Position numbers and translations under genes: made by a program. A DNA stretch of 64,000 nt from RGIG4034 sp045576455 (lineage in GTDB: Bacteria > Bacillota > Clostridia > Lachnospirales > Lachnospiraceae), in assembly GCA_045576455.1 (NCBI GenBank), contig JAZNGM010000001.1, positions 1-64,000 on the forward strand. The letters are read 5' to 3'. Numbering within the stretch: the first letter of the stretch is position 1; each line of letters opens with the position of its first letter. Under the pieces are notes generated by a model, which worked only from the letters and a program-made list of their open reading frames with translations, ran no database searches and was not told where the DNA came from. This document shows, one piece after another, positions 1-9,156 of the stretch.

Positions 1-796
1 TCTTTATAATTTCTGTAATAACCATAATAGGAATTAAGAGCCATCCCCAAATAAAGTTATTAGCAACCCAATAATTTCCTGATTCAGAAACAGCATTCAC
101 CATTTTACAAATCATAATAGCATAAATGAAATTATCTAAGAAAATTTGTAAACCTGAAAATAAACCAATTCTTAAATAATCTTTCAACCAATGTAAATTT
201 ACTTTTCCAAATCCAATATATTTTCTAATATAAACAATAATTAATGCAATGATTCCAATTAATGAATTTGTTATTATTTCTGAATATGAAGCTCCCACTT
301 CTAAAAAAGCATCAATAAATACAAAATCCAAAATACTAAGAATTACTAATTTAACTATGGTTAATATAGCAACCATTTTGAAATCATTATTCAAAGTTAA
401 GAGCATTATACAAAAAGTACTAATAAAACCAATGAGCAAAGAAAAAGTTTGTAATTTCAAATATTCTGAAGCAAAATCAGCATTCATAAACTCTGAAATA
501 TTTGAAACATATGTAGAAATGATTAAAGCAAATATAGTATAAATACCAAAAGAAATAACAAAAGCTAAACCATTCTTTTCCTTTGATGATGTGTTTGGCT
601 TTAACAATGAGAATAAAGGAACAGTTAAAGTAGTTACCAAAATTTCATCAATCAAATCAAACCATTCCATTTGACCCAAAATATTAATGTCTACTTGATT
701 GATGCTAATAATACCCATTCTTATAAGATTATAAATAGATGGAATTAGCATCCATAAGAACAATGATAAAAATAATTTATAATCTTTCTTTTCCAT
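1..796 (-). CDS. MATE-like membrane transporter, 5' part only
   Basis: An open frame runs leftward from an ATG at 796 to the window edge, giving 265 residues with no stop. The start follows AAAGGAG at good spacing. The protein opens with MEKKDYKLFLSLFLWMLIPS and shows repeated hydrophobic helices split by short charged loops. Segments such as GLFSGLQIFLDNFIYAIMIC are typical of the MATE (multi-antimicrobial extrusion) fold, which exports cationic compounds by Na+/H+ antiport. The family call is from general resemblance, not an alignment. Codons are clearly more A+T rich than in the genes from 1 kb onward, which suggests horizontal origin. The C-terminus is outside the window. A polysaccharide flippase-like transporter is the main alternative. 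Confidence 0.6.
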   Translation of the reverse strand, partial: MEKKDYKLFLSLFLWMLIPSIYNLIRMGIISINQVDINILGQMEWFDLIDEILVTTLTVPLFSLLKPNTSSKEKNGLAFVISFGIYTIFALIISTYVSNISEFMNADFASEYLKLQTFSLLIGFISTFCIMLLTLNNDFKMVAILTIVKLVILSILDFVFIDAFLEVGASYSEIITNSLIGIIALIIVYIRKYIGFGKVNLHWLKDYLRIGLFSGLQIFLDNFIYAIMICKMVNAVSESGNYWVANNFIWGWLLIPIMVITEIIK

Positions 797-828
797 AAAA
801 ACTCCTTTACTACTTTATAACTGCTTAT

Positions 829-857
829 ATTATATATATTTCTAAAAGATTTTCCAA
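829..857 (-). promoter_or_regulatory. Sigma-A-type promoter of the MATE-like gene
   Basis: On the minus strand TTGGAA (857-852) is followed after 17 bases by a perfect TATAAT (834-829). It lies about 33 bases upstream of the start codon of the leftward MATE-like gene. Confidence 0.65.
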
Positions 858-1012
858 CTTATAAAGTACCTTCATCCTTCGCTAATTAGATAAAATATTT
901 CGGATTTATTTTACATTTAGGATTTTATTGTATCGGTTAATTGTATATAATAATTCTTGTAATGCAGTGTGGTACAGATGTAACATAACGGCAGATTTTA
1001 AAGGGGCATGGA

Positions 1013-2851
1013 ATGAAGAAAAAGAAAGGATTACGTCTTTTAACTTACAATATAAGAGCTGTTTTTGTTTTTGAATTGACGTATAAATTAATCATTTCGT
1101 TGATTATGGCGCCATTTCTCGTTATTATGCTTAATGCGGCTATTCGTGCGGCAGGCTACAGTTATCTGTCTAACGATAATTTATTTACGTTTTTGCGTAA
1201 ACCGAGTACCCTGCTGATTTTTGTTATTGCGCTTATTGTTATAATGCTATACCTGTTTTTTGAAATTACTGCATTGGTCGGTTGTTTTCATGCATCGCAT
1301 CATAACAAAAAGATTAAGGCAGTAGATTTGTTCAGAATCGGATACAGTAATTTCAAAAAGGTTTTTTATCCGACGAATATTTTTGTCCTTTTATGGATTT
1401 TTTTCATTCTTCCCGTGTTAAATATAATTTACCTTGTAGGCTTTGGCTTTATCGTAAGAATTCCTAATTTTATAAAGTCAGAGCTTATGGGGATGTGGAA
1501 GATTTTGTTGATTGCAGCTATTGTTATTGTTGCAGCCTCTATGTATGCGCTGTTGTATCTTTATTGTATCCAGGGTCTTGTGATTGAGAAAAAAAGTCTC
1601 TTTAAAGGCAGGAAAACGAACCGGAGCCTTATAAAAGGCGTATATTTAAAAACGGGATTAAAACTGGTTATATGGAATATTATTATTACTGTAATGGCTG
1701 TTTTACTTTTTGAGTTTGGCATTATGGCCATTGTGTGGTTTAACCGTACCTTCAAAACGTATAGGGCTCTTAGCGCAATTACACTAAAGAGCATGGGTGT
1801 AATGCGTAATGTTATGTTTTTTGTTTATTACATGGGATTTATTCTTTTTAACACGTTGTTTATTACAAATTCTTATATAAAAGAGAAACAGCAATTGGGC
1901 GAAGAACTGCCGGATTATGTAGAAAGTCCGCAGATTGGAAAGCATCCGAAAAAACTGCGTGCCATAACACTTTTTGTAGTAATGGTGCTTGCTATAAACA
2001 GTTTTGGTATTTATTCTTTTAACAAAGATGTACTTGTTATTAATGCCCAGATTTTTGAAGTTCCGGTGGTAATGGCACATCGGGGAGCATGCGCTGAAGC
2101 ACCGGAAAATACGATGACGGCATTCAGGCTTGCTATGGAGCAGGGCGTTGATTATATTGAACTTGATGTCCGGATGACAAAAGACGGTGTTCTTGTAGTT
2201 ACCCATGATGATAATTTAAAACGTGTGGCAGGTGTCAATAAAAATGTATGGGACATGACATATGATGAAATTAAGGGATTGGATGTAGGAAGCTATTATG
2301 ACCCTGTTTACTATCAGGAGAGGATTCCGACATTTGAAGAAGTGTTAAATCTTACGAAAGGTAAGACAAGGCTCAATATAGAGCTAAAACCATCAGCCCA
2401 TGATAAAAATCTTGTAGAAAATGTGATAAGTTTGATTAAAAAATATGACATAGAAGACAGTTGTATGATATGTTGTATGAAGTATGATACACTTAAGCAG
2501 GTAAAGGCGCTTGCGCCGGACATATATACGACATACGTAATGATTATTGCCTACAGTAATTTTTGGGATTTAGATGCTATAGATGCATTCAGTATTAGCC
2601 ATGACCGTATAAGTAAAAAAATTATTGCCAATGTAAAAAACCGGGGCAAAGATATCTATGCCTGGACCGTAAATAAGGAAGATGATATGAACCGAGTTCT
2701 TGATATGGGTGTAGATGGGGTAATAACCGATAATCCGGCATTGTTAATGGACGTTATTTTGTCGAGACTGACACCGGATACAATGGTTGATTTTGTGGAA
2801 GATACCTTGATGGATATTGAAGAAGATGTTGTAATGGTAAACACACCATAA
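1013..2851 (+). CDS. Membrane-anchored glycerophosphodiester phosphodiesterase
   Basis: Predicted to hydrolyse glycerophosphodiesters to glycerol-3-phosphate and an alcohol, with the active site probably outside the membrane. Residues 1-340 hold about seven to nine hydrophobic helices, as in the GDPD-associated membrane domain. The catalytic GDPD domain follows at about 350-590. It shows VMAHRGA with the His-Arg pair near 356, then PENTMTAF, a YIELDV acidic pair, TKDG and a THDDN histidine, so all usual catalytic positions are present. The late WTVNKEDDMNRVLDMGVDGV segment is also typical. The ATG is preceded by AAAGGGG. The length of 612 residues fits membrane-fused GDPDs of Firmicutes. It is followed 34 bases later by galK; no shared pathway is obvious. 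Confidence 0.9.
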   Translation: MKKKKGLRLLTYNIRAVFVFELTYKLIISLIMAPFLVIMLNAAIRAAGYSYLSNDNLFTFLRKPSTLLIFVIALIVIMLYLFFEITALVGCFHASHHNKKIKAVDLFRIGYSNFKKVFYPTNIFVLLWIFFILPVLNIIYLVGFGFIVRIPNFIKSELMGMWKILLIAAIVIVAASMYALLYLYCIQGLVIEKKSLFKGRKTNRSLIKGVYLKTGLKLVIWNIIITVMAVLLFEFGIMAIVWFNRTFKTYRALSAITLKSMGVMRNVMFFVYYMGFILFNTLFITNSYIKEKQQLGEELPDYVESPQIGKHPKKLRAITLFVVMVLAINSFGIYSFNKDVLVINAQIFEVPVVMAHRGACAEAPENTMTAFRLAMEQGVDYIELDVRMTKDGVLVVTHDDNLKRVAGVNKNVWDMTYDEIKGLDVGSYYDPVYYQERIPTFEEVLNLTKGKTRLNIELKPSAHDKNLVENVISLIKKYDIEDSCMICCMKYDTLKQVKALAPDIYTTYVMIIAYSNFWDLDAIDAFSISHDRISKKIIANVKNRGKDIYAWTVNKEDDMNRVLDMGVDGVITDNPALLMDVILSRLTPDTMVDFVEDTLMDIEEDVVMVNTP

Positions 2852-2885
2852 TAGGATAAAGAAATAATGCCAAAGGAGTTATCAG

Positions 2886-4049
2886 ATGAAAGAGAAAGTA
2901 TTACAGGAATTTGCAAGAGTGTTTGGAAGCAGTGATGACGCAAAAGTGTATTTTGCGCCGGGACGTGTGAACATGATAGGTGAGCACACGGATTATAACG
3001 GGGGACATGTTTTTCCTTGTGCACTGACAATAGGAACATACGGGGTTGCCAGAAAAAGAAATGATAATAAGCTCTGCTTTTATTCTATGAATTTTGAAAA
3101 GCTGGGTGTGGTGGAATCTTCTCTTGATGACCTTGTGCCAAGTAAAGAAGCAGGATGGACGAATTATCCAAAAGGAGTAATCTGGGCTTTTAGGGAAAAG
3201 GGCATGGTTGTAAACTGTGGTATGGATATTCTTTTATACGGTAATATTCCGAATGGTTCCGGCTTATCTTCCTCAGCTTCTGTTGAAGTATTAACGGGAT
3301 ACATATTGCGGGATTTATTCGGATTTGACGTTAGCAATCAGGACCTTGCACTTATCGGACAGTATTCGGAGAATAAGTATAATGGTGTTAACTGTGGAAT
3401 CATGGACCAGTTTGCCATAGCCATGGGTAAAAAGCAGAATGCTATTTTCCTTGATACGGCAGATTTGTCTTATGAGTATGCACCGATTGAGCTTAAGGAT
3501 GCTAAAATAGTTATTGCCTGCTCTAACAAAAAAAGAGGACTTGGGGATTCCAAATATAATGAGCGTAGAAGTGAGTGTGAAACAGCGCTCTCTGAACTTC
3601 AGGAGGTAGTTTCCATTAAGTCTTTAGGTGAGCTTGATGAAACACAGTTTGAGCAGTATAAAGATGCCATTAAGGACGAGATAAGAAGAAAACGTGCTAA
3701 GCATGCGGTATATGAAAACCAGAGAACCGTAAAAGCGGTTAAGGCACTTAAAAATAACGATATCGCTTTATTTGGTGAATTAATGAATGCCTCTCACGTT
3801 TCCCTTCGTGATGATTATGAAGTTACCGGTATTGAATTGGATACTTTAGTAGAGGAAGCATGGAAGCAGGAGGGCGTTATCGGTTCGAGAATGACAGGCG
3901 CCGGATTTGGTGGTTGTACGGTAAGTATTGTAAAAACACCTTATATCGATTCTTTCATAGAAAAAGTAGGGGCTGCTTATCTTGCAAAAATAGGTTATGC
4001 GGCAGATTTTTATGTAGTAGAAATCGGTAATGGTCCGTGTGAATTATAA
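2886..4049 (+). CDS. galK: Galactokinase
   Basis: Phosphorylates galactose to galactose-1-phosphate with ATP, the first committed step of the Leloir pathway, in the cytosol. Three GHMP-kinase signatures are visible: the galactokinase N-terminal signature around residues 26-47 (GRVNMIGEHTDYNGG), the phosphate-binding PNGSGLSSSAS loop near 120, and TGAGFGGCTVS near the C-terminus. At 387 residues it is full length. AAAGGAG precedes the ATG. The other Leloir genes (galT, galE) are not adjacent. A LacI-type regulator lies just downstream on the opposite strand and could be its repressor, but this is inference only. Confidence 0.95.
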   Translation: MKEKVLQEFARVFGSSDDAKVYFAPGRVNMIGEHTDYNGGHVFPCALTIGTYGVARKRNDNKLCFYSMNFEKLGVVESSLDDLVPSKEAGWTNYPKGVIWAFREKGMVVNCGMDILLYGNIPNGSGLSSSASVEVLTGYILRDLFGFDVSNQDLALIGQYSENKYNGVNCGIMDQFAIAMGKKQNAIFLDTADLSYEYAPIELKDAKIVIACSNKKRGLGDSKYNERRSECETALSELQEVVSIKSLGELDETQFEQYKDAIKDEIRRKRAKHAVYENQRTVKAVKALKNNDIALFGELMNASHVSLRDDYEVTGIELDTLVEEAWKQEGVIGSRMTGAGFGGCTVSIVKTPYIDSFIEKVGAAYLAKIGYAADFYVVEIGNGPCEL

Positions 4050-4065
4050 TTTGGGAGTAAAGGAT

Positions 4066-4248
4066 ATGTCGGTAGGATTTAGTTGTGACACTTGCAGAAA
4101 TTATGCATACGACGAAGAATATGAAGAATATGCATGTATGGTAGATATGGACGAGGATGACTACGCAAGACTGATGACGGGAATGCGTAAGGAGTGTCCG
4201 TACTACGATGGTGACGACGAATATAAAATTGTGCGCCACCAAATGTAG
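4066..4248 (+). CDS. DUF6472 family small cysteine-rich protein
   Basis: A 60-residue acidic protein beginning MSVGFSCDTCRNYAYDEEYE. It has CxxC, a later ACMVDMDEDDYAR stretch and a CPYYDGDDEYK ending, the pattern I recall for DUF6472, a small family of Lachnospiraceae and related Clostridia. The cysteines suggest a small zinc or metal site, but no function is known. I chose the ATG at 4066, which has GGAGTAAAGG just upstream, over an in-frame ATG at 4030 that would overlap the end of galK. It probably shares the galK transcript. Confidence 0.75.
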   Translation: MSVGFSCDTCRNYAYDEEYEEYACMVDMDEDDYARLMTGMRKECPYYDGDDEYKIVRHQM

Positions 4249-4261
4249 AATCGACAATAGA

Positions 4262-5230
4262 TTAATTATTATGTAAGAGGCAGTCGAGTTTTTCTTTTGT
4301 CAGCTTTTCCGGATTTTCGGTGAGCAGACGGATGATGGACCCGGCTGCTTTTTTGCCTAATTCACAATAATCAATGGTTATATTTATAAGAGGAGGATTT
4401 ATTATACACGCAAGTTCCGTGTTGCCAAAGCCACTTACGTTTATGCTAAAACGGGTTTTTTGGGTAGCGAGGAATTGGTATGCACCGATGGATAGGGCGT
4501 CGCTTCCGCAGAAAACGGCATCAATTCCCGGGCATTTTTCCAGCAGCCTTTCCATAGCAGCACTTCCCTCTGCCACAGTGGAATCACATATTTCAATTAG
4601 TTTTGTGTCAAGTTGGATATTGTTATTTAAGAGTGCGTTTTTATAACCACTAAAGCGGTCTGCACCGGTAATAGGATGTGCCGGTGAGAGTCCGATGTAT
4701 GCCGGCTTGGTGCAACCCTTTGAAATAAGTGCATCCGTAACCATCATGGCAGCCTCTGCATTGTCGTAGAAGATACAGTTAAGGCTATCATTATTGATGC
4801 CGGCAAGAAGAACCGGAATATTCAGCGCTTTTAAAGCGTTGGTTGTGGCTTCGTTTAAACTGTCCGCGACAATAATAATGCCGTCTGCCAGCCTGTTTTG
4901 GGCAATGGTAGCTTGATTTATAACATCGATTCCGTCGTTGCTGTTACAAAGGGAGAACAGGATATCATAGCTTTCGCCTTTTAATATTTCATTTATCCCA
5001 AGCATAACATCCCCAATTAATCGGGTGTCCTGTAATGTTACAATTACACTAATAAGCTTTGCTTTTTTCGTACGCATCATCTGCGCCTGAAGGGAGGGCT
5101 TGTATCCGGTTTCTTCGATTACTTTACGGATAATTTCTTTTTTATCCTCACTTAAGTATCCGTTGTTAAGATATCTTGAGACAGCGGCAGCGGAAACGCC
5201 CGCCATTTTTGCGATTTCATTAATTGTCAT
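4262..5230 (-). CDS. LacI family transcriptional regulator
   Basis: A DNA-binding repressor of the LacI/GalR family. Residues 1-50 are the helix-turn-helix (MTINEIAKMAGVSAAAVSRY) plus the hinge helix region. Residues 60-320 form a periplasmic-binding-protein-like effector domain with DGIIIV, GCTKPAYIGL and DAVFCGSDALSIGAYQ segments. At 322 residues it is slightly short for the family but has no visible truncation. AAAAGGGAC precedes the ATG. It converges on the galK/DUF6472 unit and diverges from a radical SAM gene, with a LacI/CcpA-type operator between the two start codons. The effector sugar is unknown; galactose is a guess from proximity. Confidence 0.9.
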   Translation of the reverse strand: MTINEIAKMAGVSAAAVSRYLNNGYLSEDKKEIIRKVIEETGYKPSLQAQMMRTKKAKLISVIVTLQDTRLIGDVMLGINEILKGESYDILFSLCNSNDGIDVINQATIAQNRLADGIIIVADSLNEATTNALKALNIPVLLAGINNDSLNCIFYDNAEAAMMVTDALISKGCTKPAYIGLSPAHPITGADRFSGYKNALLNNNIQLDTKLIEICDSTVAEGSAAMERLLEKCPGIDAVFCGSDALSIGAYQFLATQKTRFSINVSGFGNTELACIINPPLINITIDYCELGKKAAGSIIRLLTENPEKLTKEKLDCLLHNN

Positions 5231-5295
5231 TAGTCGGTCCCTTTTCTCTTTTACATAGTATATTGCATTGACTTTACCTATTTTTTTTATTAGTA

Positions 5296-5309
5296 TGAAA
5301 ACGATTACA
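5296..5309 (+). promoter_or_regulatory. LacI/CcpA-type (cre-like) operator
   Basis: TGAAAACGATTACA matches the catabolite-responsive-element consensus TGWAANCGNTNWCA at every position. It sits 66 bases upstream of the LacI-family start codon and 54 bases upstream of the chosen radical SAM start. It could be the autoregulatory operator of the LacI protein or a CcpA site. Confidence 0.65.
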
Positions 5310-5362
5310 TGATGAAATTATACACATTGGAAAGTGGCTTTTCAATAGTTTGCGAGGAAAGT

Positions 5363-7123
5363 ATGAAAGTAGAACTGGTTGCCCTTAATTCAAAATACAT
5401 ACATTCAAATCCGGCATTATACTCTCTTTATTCTTATGCGGTTAAGGAGCATCCGGAATTTGCAGATATCATTAAGATTACAGAGTATACGATTAATAAC
5501 CGGAAAGAAGATATTTTAAAAGGACTTTACCGGGAGCGTGCCGATGTTATTGCAATATCATGTTATATATGGAATTTTTCGATGGTGAAGGAGCTGCTTT
5601 ATGATATCCATACCATTATGCCGGATACATGGATACTTCTGGGCGGGCCGGAGGCAAGCTACCAAACCGGGGAAATATATAAAGAATTTCCGTTTATAAA
5701 GGCAATTATGGTAGGAGAAGGCGAAGTAACATTTTTAAAGCTTATGGAGCTGATTGCTTTTGCCGGAAAATATGAGGAGAAGCTCAAAGATATAAGTGGT
5801 CTTTCATTAAAAGATTTATCTACCGGAGAAAGAGAACTTGCCGATTTAAGTACGGTACCGTTTATTTATGATGATCTTACGAAGTTTAAAAACCGTATAA
5901 TATATTATGAGTCGTCCCGCGGCTGTCCGTACCGTTGCAGCTATTGTATGTCCTCTATTGATAAAACAACACGCTTCAGGGATGTATCTTTGGTTAAAAA
6001 GGAATTACAATACTTTCTCGACCATAAAGTGCCACAGGTTAAATTTGTGGACAGAACCTTTAATTGTAATCATGAACATGCTTATGCCATATGGCAGTAT
6101 ATACACGAAAATGATAACGGTGTAACTAATTTCCATTTTGAGATAGCAGCAGATATTTTAAAGGAAGATGAATTATTACTGCTTAACCGTATGCGTCCGG
6201 GACTTGTGCAGCTTGAAATAGGGGTACAGACGACCAATGAAGAAACGCTTAGGGAAATTGACCGGTATATGAATATTTCTAAGCTTAAAGAAATTGTTAA
6301 GAGATTAAAAGAAAACCGTAATATCCATATTCACCTTGATCTTATTGCGGGTCTTCCCAGGGAAAATTATCTGAGCTTTGTTAATTCGTTTAATGAGGTT
6401 TATATGATGCAGCCGCACCAGCTTCAACTGGGATTCCTCAAGGTGCTTAAGGGTTCTAAAATGTATGATATGGCTGAAGAATACGGGCTGATATATTCTA
6501 AAAATGCACCGTATGAAGTTATCCGTACCGACTGGATTTCCTATGAAGAAATATTATCGCTTAAAGAAGTAGAGGAAATGGTAGAGATGTATTATAACTC
6601 CTGTCAGTACCGTCATATAATTCCCCTGCTTGTTAAGGAATCTGCATCGCCGTTTGCATTTTACCGTGAGCTTGCGGATTACTATTTGGAAAAAGGGTAT
6701 GATGTAAATACCCCTTCACGGATTGGTAAATATATGGTGTTGCTTGAGTTTGCCGTTATGAGGCATCCTGAAAGGGAAGACCTTTATAAAGAAGCCTTGA
6801 TATTTGATCTGTATCTGAGGGAAAATTTGAAAGCAAGACCGCCGTTTGCGGACGGGCAAAAGGAATATGCGGCAATATTCCGCGAATTTTTTAGAGATAG
6901 TGAAAAGCTTGATAAATATCTTGCAGATTATAAAGGGTATGAAGCGGCCCAGATGTACCGCATGACACATATGGAAGCGTTCAAGTATCCGGTATGGAAA
7001 ATGACAGAGGATATGGATGCAGTTTTATCGGATCAGTGCAATGAAGTACACTTTATTTTGTTTGACTATAAAGAGCGTGACCCGATTTATCAGGATGCGT
7101 TATACGTTAAGGTGATGCCGTAG
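5363..7123 (+). CDS. B12-binding-domain radical SAM protein (DUF4080 type)
   Basis: An iron-sulfur radical SAM enzyme with an N-terminal cobalamin-binding-like fold at about residues 1-140, including GGPEASYQ and GEGE loops. The CxxxCxxC cluster motif is seen as SSRGCPYRCSYCMSS near residue 190, followed by the core barrel. The C-terminal third resembles DUF4080. Its substrate is unknown. I chose the ATG at 5363, which has GAGGAAAG six bases before it and gives the family-like MKVELVALNSKYIHSNPA start; an upstream ATG at 5309 adds 18 atypical residues. The nth and DnaQ-like genes follow closely and may be cotranscribed. Confidence 0.88.
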   Translation: MKVELVALNSKYIHSNPALYSLYSYAVKEHPEFADIIKITEYTINNRKEDILKGLYRERADVIAISCYIWNFSMVKELLYDIHTIMPDTWILLGGPEASYQTGEIYKEFPFIKAIMVGEGEVTFLKLMELIAFAGKYEEKLKDISGLSLKDLSTGERELADLSTVPFIYDDLTKFKNRIIYYESSRGCPYRCSYCMSSIDKTTRFRDVSLVKKELQYFLDHKVPQVKFVDRTFNCNHEHAYAIWQYIHENDNGVTNFHFEIAADILKEDELLLLNRMRPGLVQLEIGVQTTNEETLREIDRYMNISKLKEIVKRLKENRNIHIHLDLIAGLPRENYLSFVNSFNEVYMMQPHQLQLGFLKVLKGSKMYDMAEEYGLIYSKNAPYEVIRTDWISYEEILSLKEVEEMVEMYYNSCQYRHIIPLLVKESASPFAFYRELADYYLEKGYDVNTPSRIGKYMVLLEFAVMRHPEREDLYKEALIFDLYLRENLKARPPFADGQKEYAAIFREFFRDSEKLDKYLADYKGYEAAQMYRMTHMEAFKYPVWKMTEDMDAVLSDQCNEVHFILFDYKERDPIYQDALYVKVMP

Positions 7124-7149
7124 ATATATTTACGAAGAAAGGAATAGTA

Positions 7150-7794
7150 ATGACTAAACAGACACAGGAAATTCTTGCCCGCCTGGATGCGGAGTACGGA
7201 ACGGAATATACTTGTTATCTGAATCATGAAAATGCATGGCAGCTTTTAATTGCAACTATTTTAAGTGCACAGTGTACGGATGCCCGTGTAAATATTGTGA
7301 CGAAAGATTTGTTTGTAAAATATCCTAGTGTGGAAGCATTTGCCGGTGCCGATTTACAGGAGCTTGAGCAGGATATTCACTCAACAGGATTTTATCATAA
7401 CAAGGCAAAAAATATTATTGCCTGTTGCCGAGAGCTTTTGGCAAGACATGGCGGAGAGGTGCCGAATGATATTAATGCTTTAACAAAGCTTGCGGGTGTA
7501 GGGAGAAAGACAGCTAATGTTATCAGAGGCAACATATATCATGAACCGAGTATTGTGGTCGACACACATGTGAAACGTATCGCACGCAAGCTTGGGCTTA
7601 CGAAGGAAGAGGACCCTGTTAAAATAGAGTATGATCTTATGAAAAAACTTCCTAAAGACCATTGGATATTATTTAACATCCAGATTATACGTCTCGGAAG
7701 AACCATTTGCAAAGCACCCACGCCTAATTGCAGCACCTGTTTTTTGCAGGATGTGTGCAAGGAATATAAGAAAAATGCAGGGAGAGCAAAATGA
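7150..7794 (+). CDS. nth: Endonuclease III (DNA glycosylase/AP lyase)
   Basis: Removes oxidised pyrimidines and cleaves abasic sites in base excision repair. The helix-hairpin-helix LAGVGRKTANVI carries the catalytic lysine, and VDTHVKRIARKLGL carries the catalytic aspartate. The C-terminal [4Fe-4S] loop C-x6-C-x2-C-x5-C is intact. At 214 residues the length is normal. AAGAAAGGAA precedes the ATG. Its stop overlaps the next ORF by four bases (ATGA), which indicates translational coupling to the DnaQ-like exonuclease. Confidence 0.95.
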   Translation: MTKQTQEILARLDAEYGTEYTCYLNHENAWQLLIATILSAQCTDARVNIVTKDLFVKYPSVEAFAGADLQELEQDIHSTGFYHNKAKNIIACCRELLARHGGEVPNDINALTKLAGVGRKTANVIRGNIYHEPSIVVDTHVKRIARKLGLTKEEDPVKIEYDLMKKLPKDHWILFNIQIIRLGRTICKAPTPNCSTCFLQDVCKEYKKNAGRAK

Positions 7795-8516
7795 TAAGGG
7801 ATTATGTTTCGCTTGATTTGGAGACAACAGGACTTGACCCTAAAAAAGATAAAATAATAGAAATAGGTGCGGTCAGAGTCCGCGACGGAAGGGTTAGGGA
7901 ACATTTTACAACGTTGGTAAATCCGGGAAGGGCCTTGAGCGATACGGTTATTAACCTGACGGGTATTCGGGATAAAGAACTTAAAGAGGCTCCGTATATA
8001 GAGGACATTCTCAGCGATTTGTTATCTTTTATCGGAGAAGATATTCTGCTTGGCCACAGTGTGCTTTTTGACTATTCATTTGTAAAAAGAGCTGCGGTAA
8101 ATGCTAAGTTATCTTTTGAAAAAAGAGCTGTAGATACATTAAAGATTGCCAGAAAATATCTTCCCGATTTGGAAAGCAGGGCATTAAGTGCATTGTGCAA
8201 ACACTACGGTATAGCATATTGCCCGCACAGAGCATATGAGGATGCAATTGCCACTCATGAATTACATCTTAAACTGTATAGCGAATTCAAGGATAGGGAA
8301 GAAGCCGGAACGGTTTTTGAACCGCACGAGATGATATATCAGGTGAAGCGGGAGGGTCCGGCAACCCCAAGACAAAAAGAACGATTAGCCCGTCTTGTGG
8401 AAGAAAGGAAAATCGTTCTAAAGGTTGATATTAATCATATAACTAAAAATGAGGCAAGCAGGCTTACCGATTACATTTTAAGCGGCGCAACCGATAAGAT
8501 CAACTTAATGTATTAA
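7791..8516 (+). CDS. DnaQ-like DEDD 3'-5' exonuclease
   Basis: An exonuclease of the DnaQ/RNase T superfamily. The Exo I motif is VSLDLETTGLDP with the two metal-binding acidic residues, Exo II lies around LGHSVLFDYSF, and Exo III is HRAYEDA. Residues 1-165 are the nuclease. The tail TPRQKERLARLVEERKI is a helical region seen in Clostridial homologues, which may be DNA polymerase III epsilon-like proofreaders or stand-alone repair enzymes. It starts inside the nth stop codon. The 3' end overlaps the convergent ORF at 8500 by 17 bases. Confidence 0.88.
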   Translation: MIRDYVSLDLETTGLDPKKDKIIEIGAVRVRDGRVREHFTTLVNPGRALSDTVINLTGIRDKELKEAPYIEDILSDLLSFIGEDILLGHSVLFDYSFVKRAAVNAKLSFEKRAVDTLKIARKYLPDLESRALSALCKHYGIAYCPHRAYEDAIATHELHLKLYSEFKDREEAGTVFEPHEMIYQVKREGPATPRQKERLARLVEERKIVLKVDINHITKNEASRLTDYILSGATDKINLMY

Positions 8517-9117
8517 GTTTTTCCTGCAGGTCTTTTACAATAGTATTTTTCATTAAAGAGCGGAGTTCGTCCGCTACGGTTATCAGGTGTGAGATTTTAT
8601 CTTTGTCACCGGAAGCAACATAGTAAGCTGAAAGTTCGCGGTAAGTCTGGCTTACGTCACTTTTTATGGATACGGCATATTCAAAAATGGTTTTGGCTTC
8701 TTCGTGACAGTCATTGTTTTTAAGGCAGACGGCCCAGGTATTAAGCGTGCTTACAAGCTTTGTAAAGTTTGCATCATATTCTGTCAGAAGATGAATGTTT
8801 AATGTACCGTATTTAAGCTTCAAGTCGGTGTTGGTAAATCCGGTAAGATTAACTGTTTTCTTATTATCGTAGGTTTTAATAATGCGGTGACAATCTGCTA
8901 TTTTCGGATCGTCTGCAAGAGCATCAAAAGGAAGTGTATCAAAAGGAACATTTATATAATCCAAGTCATCTAATGATTTACGGCTCACAAGATTGGCTTC
9001 TGCCTCTCTTTTCCAGAACGATTCCTCGGTTTTTTCCTTGGCTGCGGAAGCCTTTTTACGCTTATAGGCAAGTAATGCTATGATAATGATGAAACTTGCA
9101 AAAAAGGGATAAATCAT
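8500..9117 (-). CDS. Membrane-anchored hypothetical protein with helical repeats
   Basis: I do not recognise this 205-residue protein. MIYPFFASFIIIIALLAYKR is an N-terminal transmembrane anchor, followed by a basic and acidic linker. A mostly helical cytosolic domain follows; the CHEEAKTIFEYAVSIKSD segment and its neighbours look like TPR-type helices. I chose the ATG at 9117 because AAAGGAC lies upstream at proper distance; a longer frame would add 20 residues without a good ribosome site. It diverges from the tiny ORF at 9157 with only 39 bases between start codons and overlaps the DnaQ-like gene tail to tail. Confidence 0.65.
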   Translation of the reverse strand: MIYPFFASFIIIIALLAYKRKKASAAKEKTEESFWKREAEANLVSRKSLDDLDYINVPFDTLPFDALADDPKIADCHRIIKTYDNKKTVNLTGFTNTDLKLKYGTLNIHLLTEYDANFTKLVSTLNTWAVCLKNNDCHEEAKTIFEYAVSIKSDVSQTYRELSAYYVASGDKDKISHLITVADELRSLMKNTIVKDLQEKLNTLS

Positions 9118-9156
9118 ATATAATGTCCTTTCAGTAAAACTTATTAGGAGGTTATT

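Noticed and set aside
249..542. 97-codon plus-strand open frame
   Set aside because: It is a shadow of the minus-strand MATE-like gene, which has a promoter, a ribosome site and a continuous membrane-protein frame.
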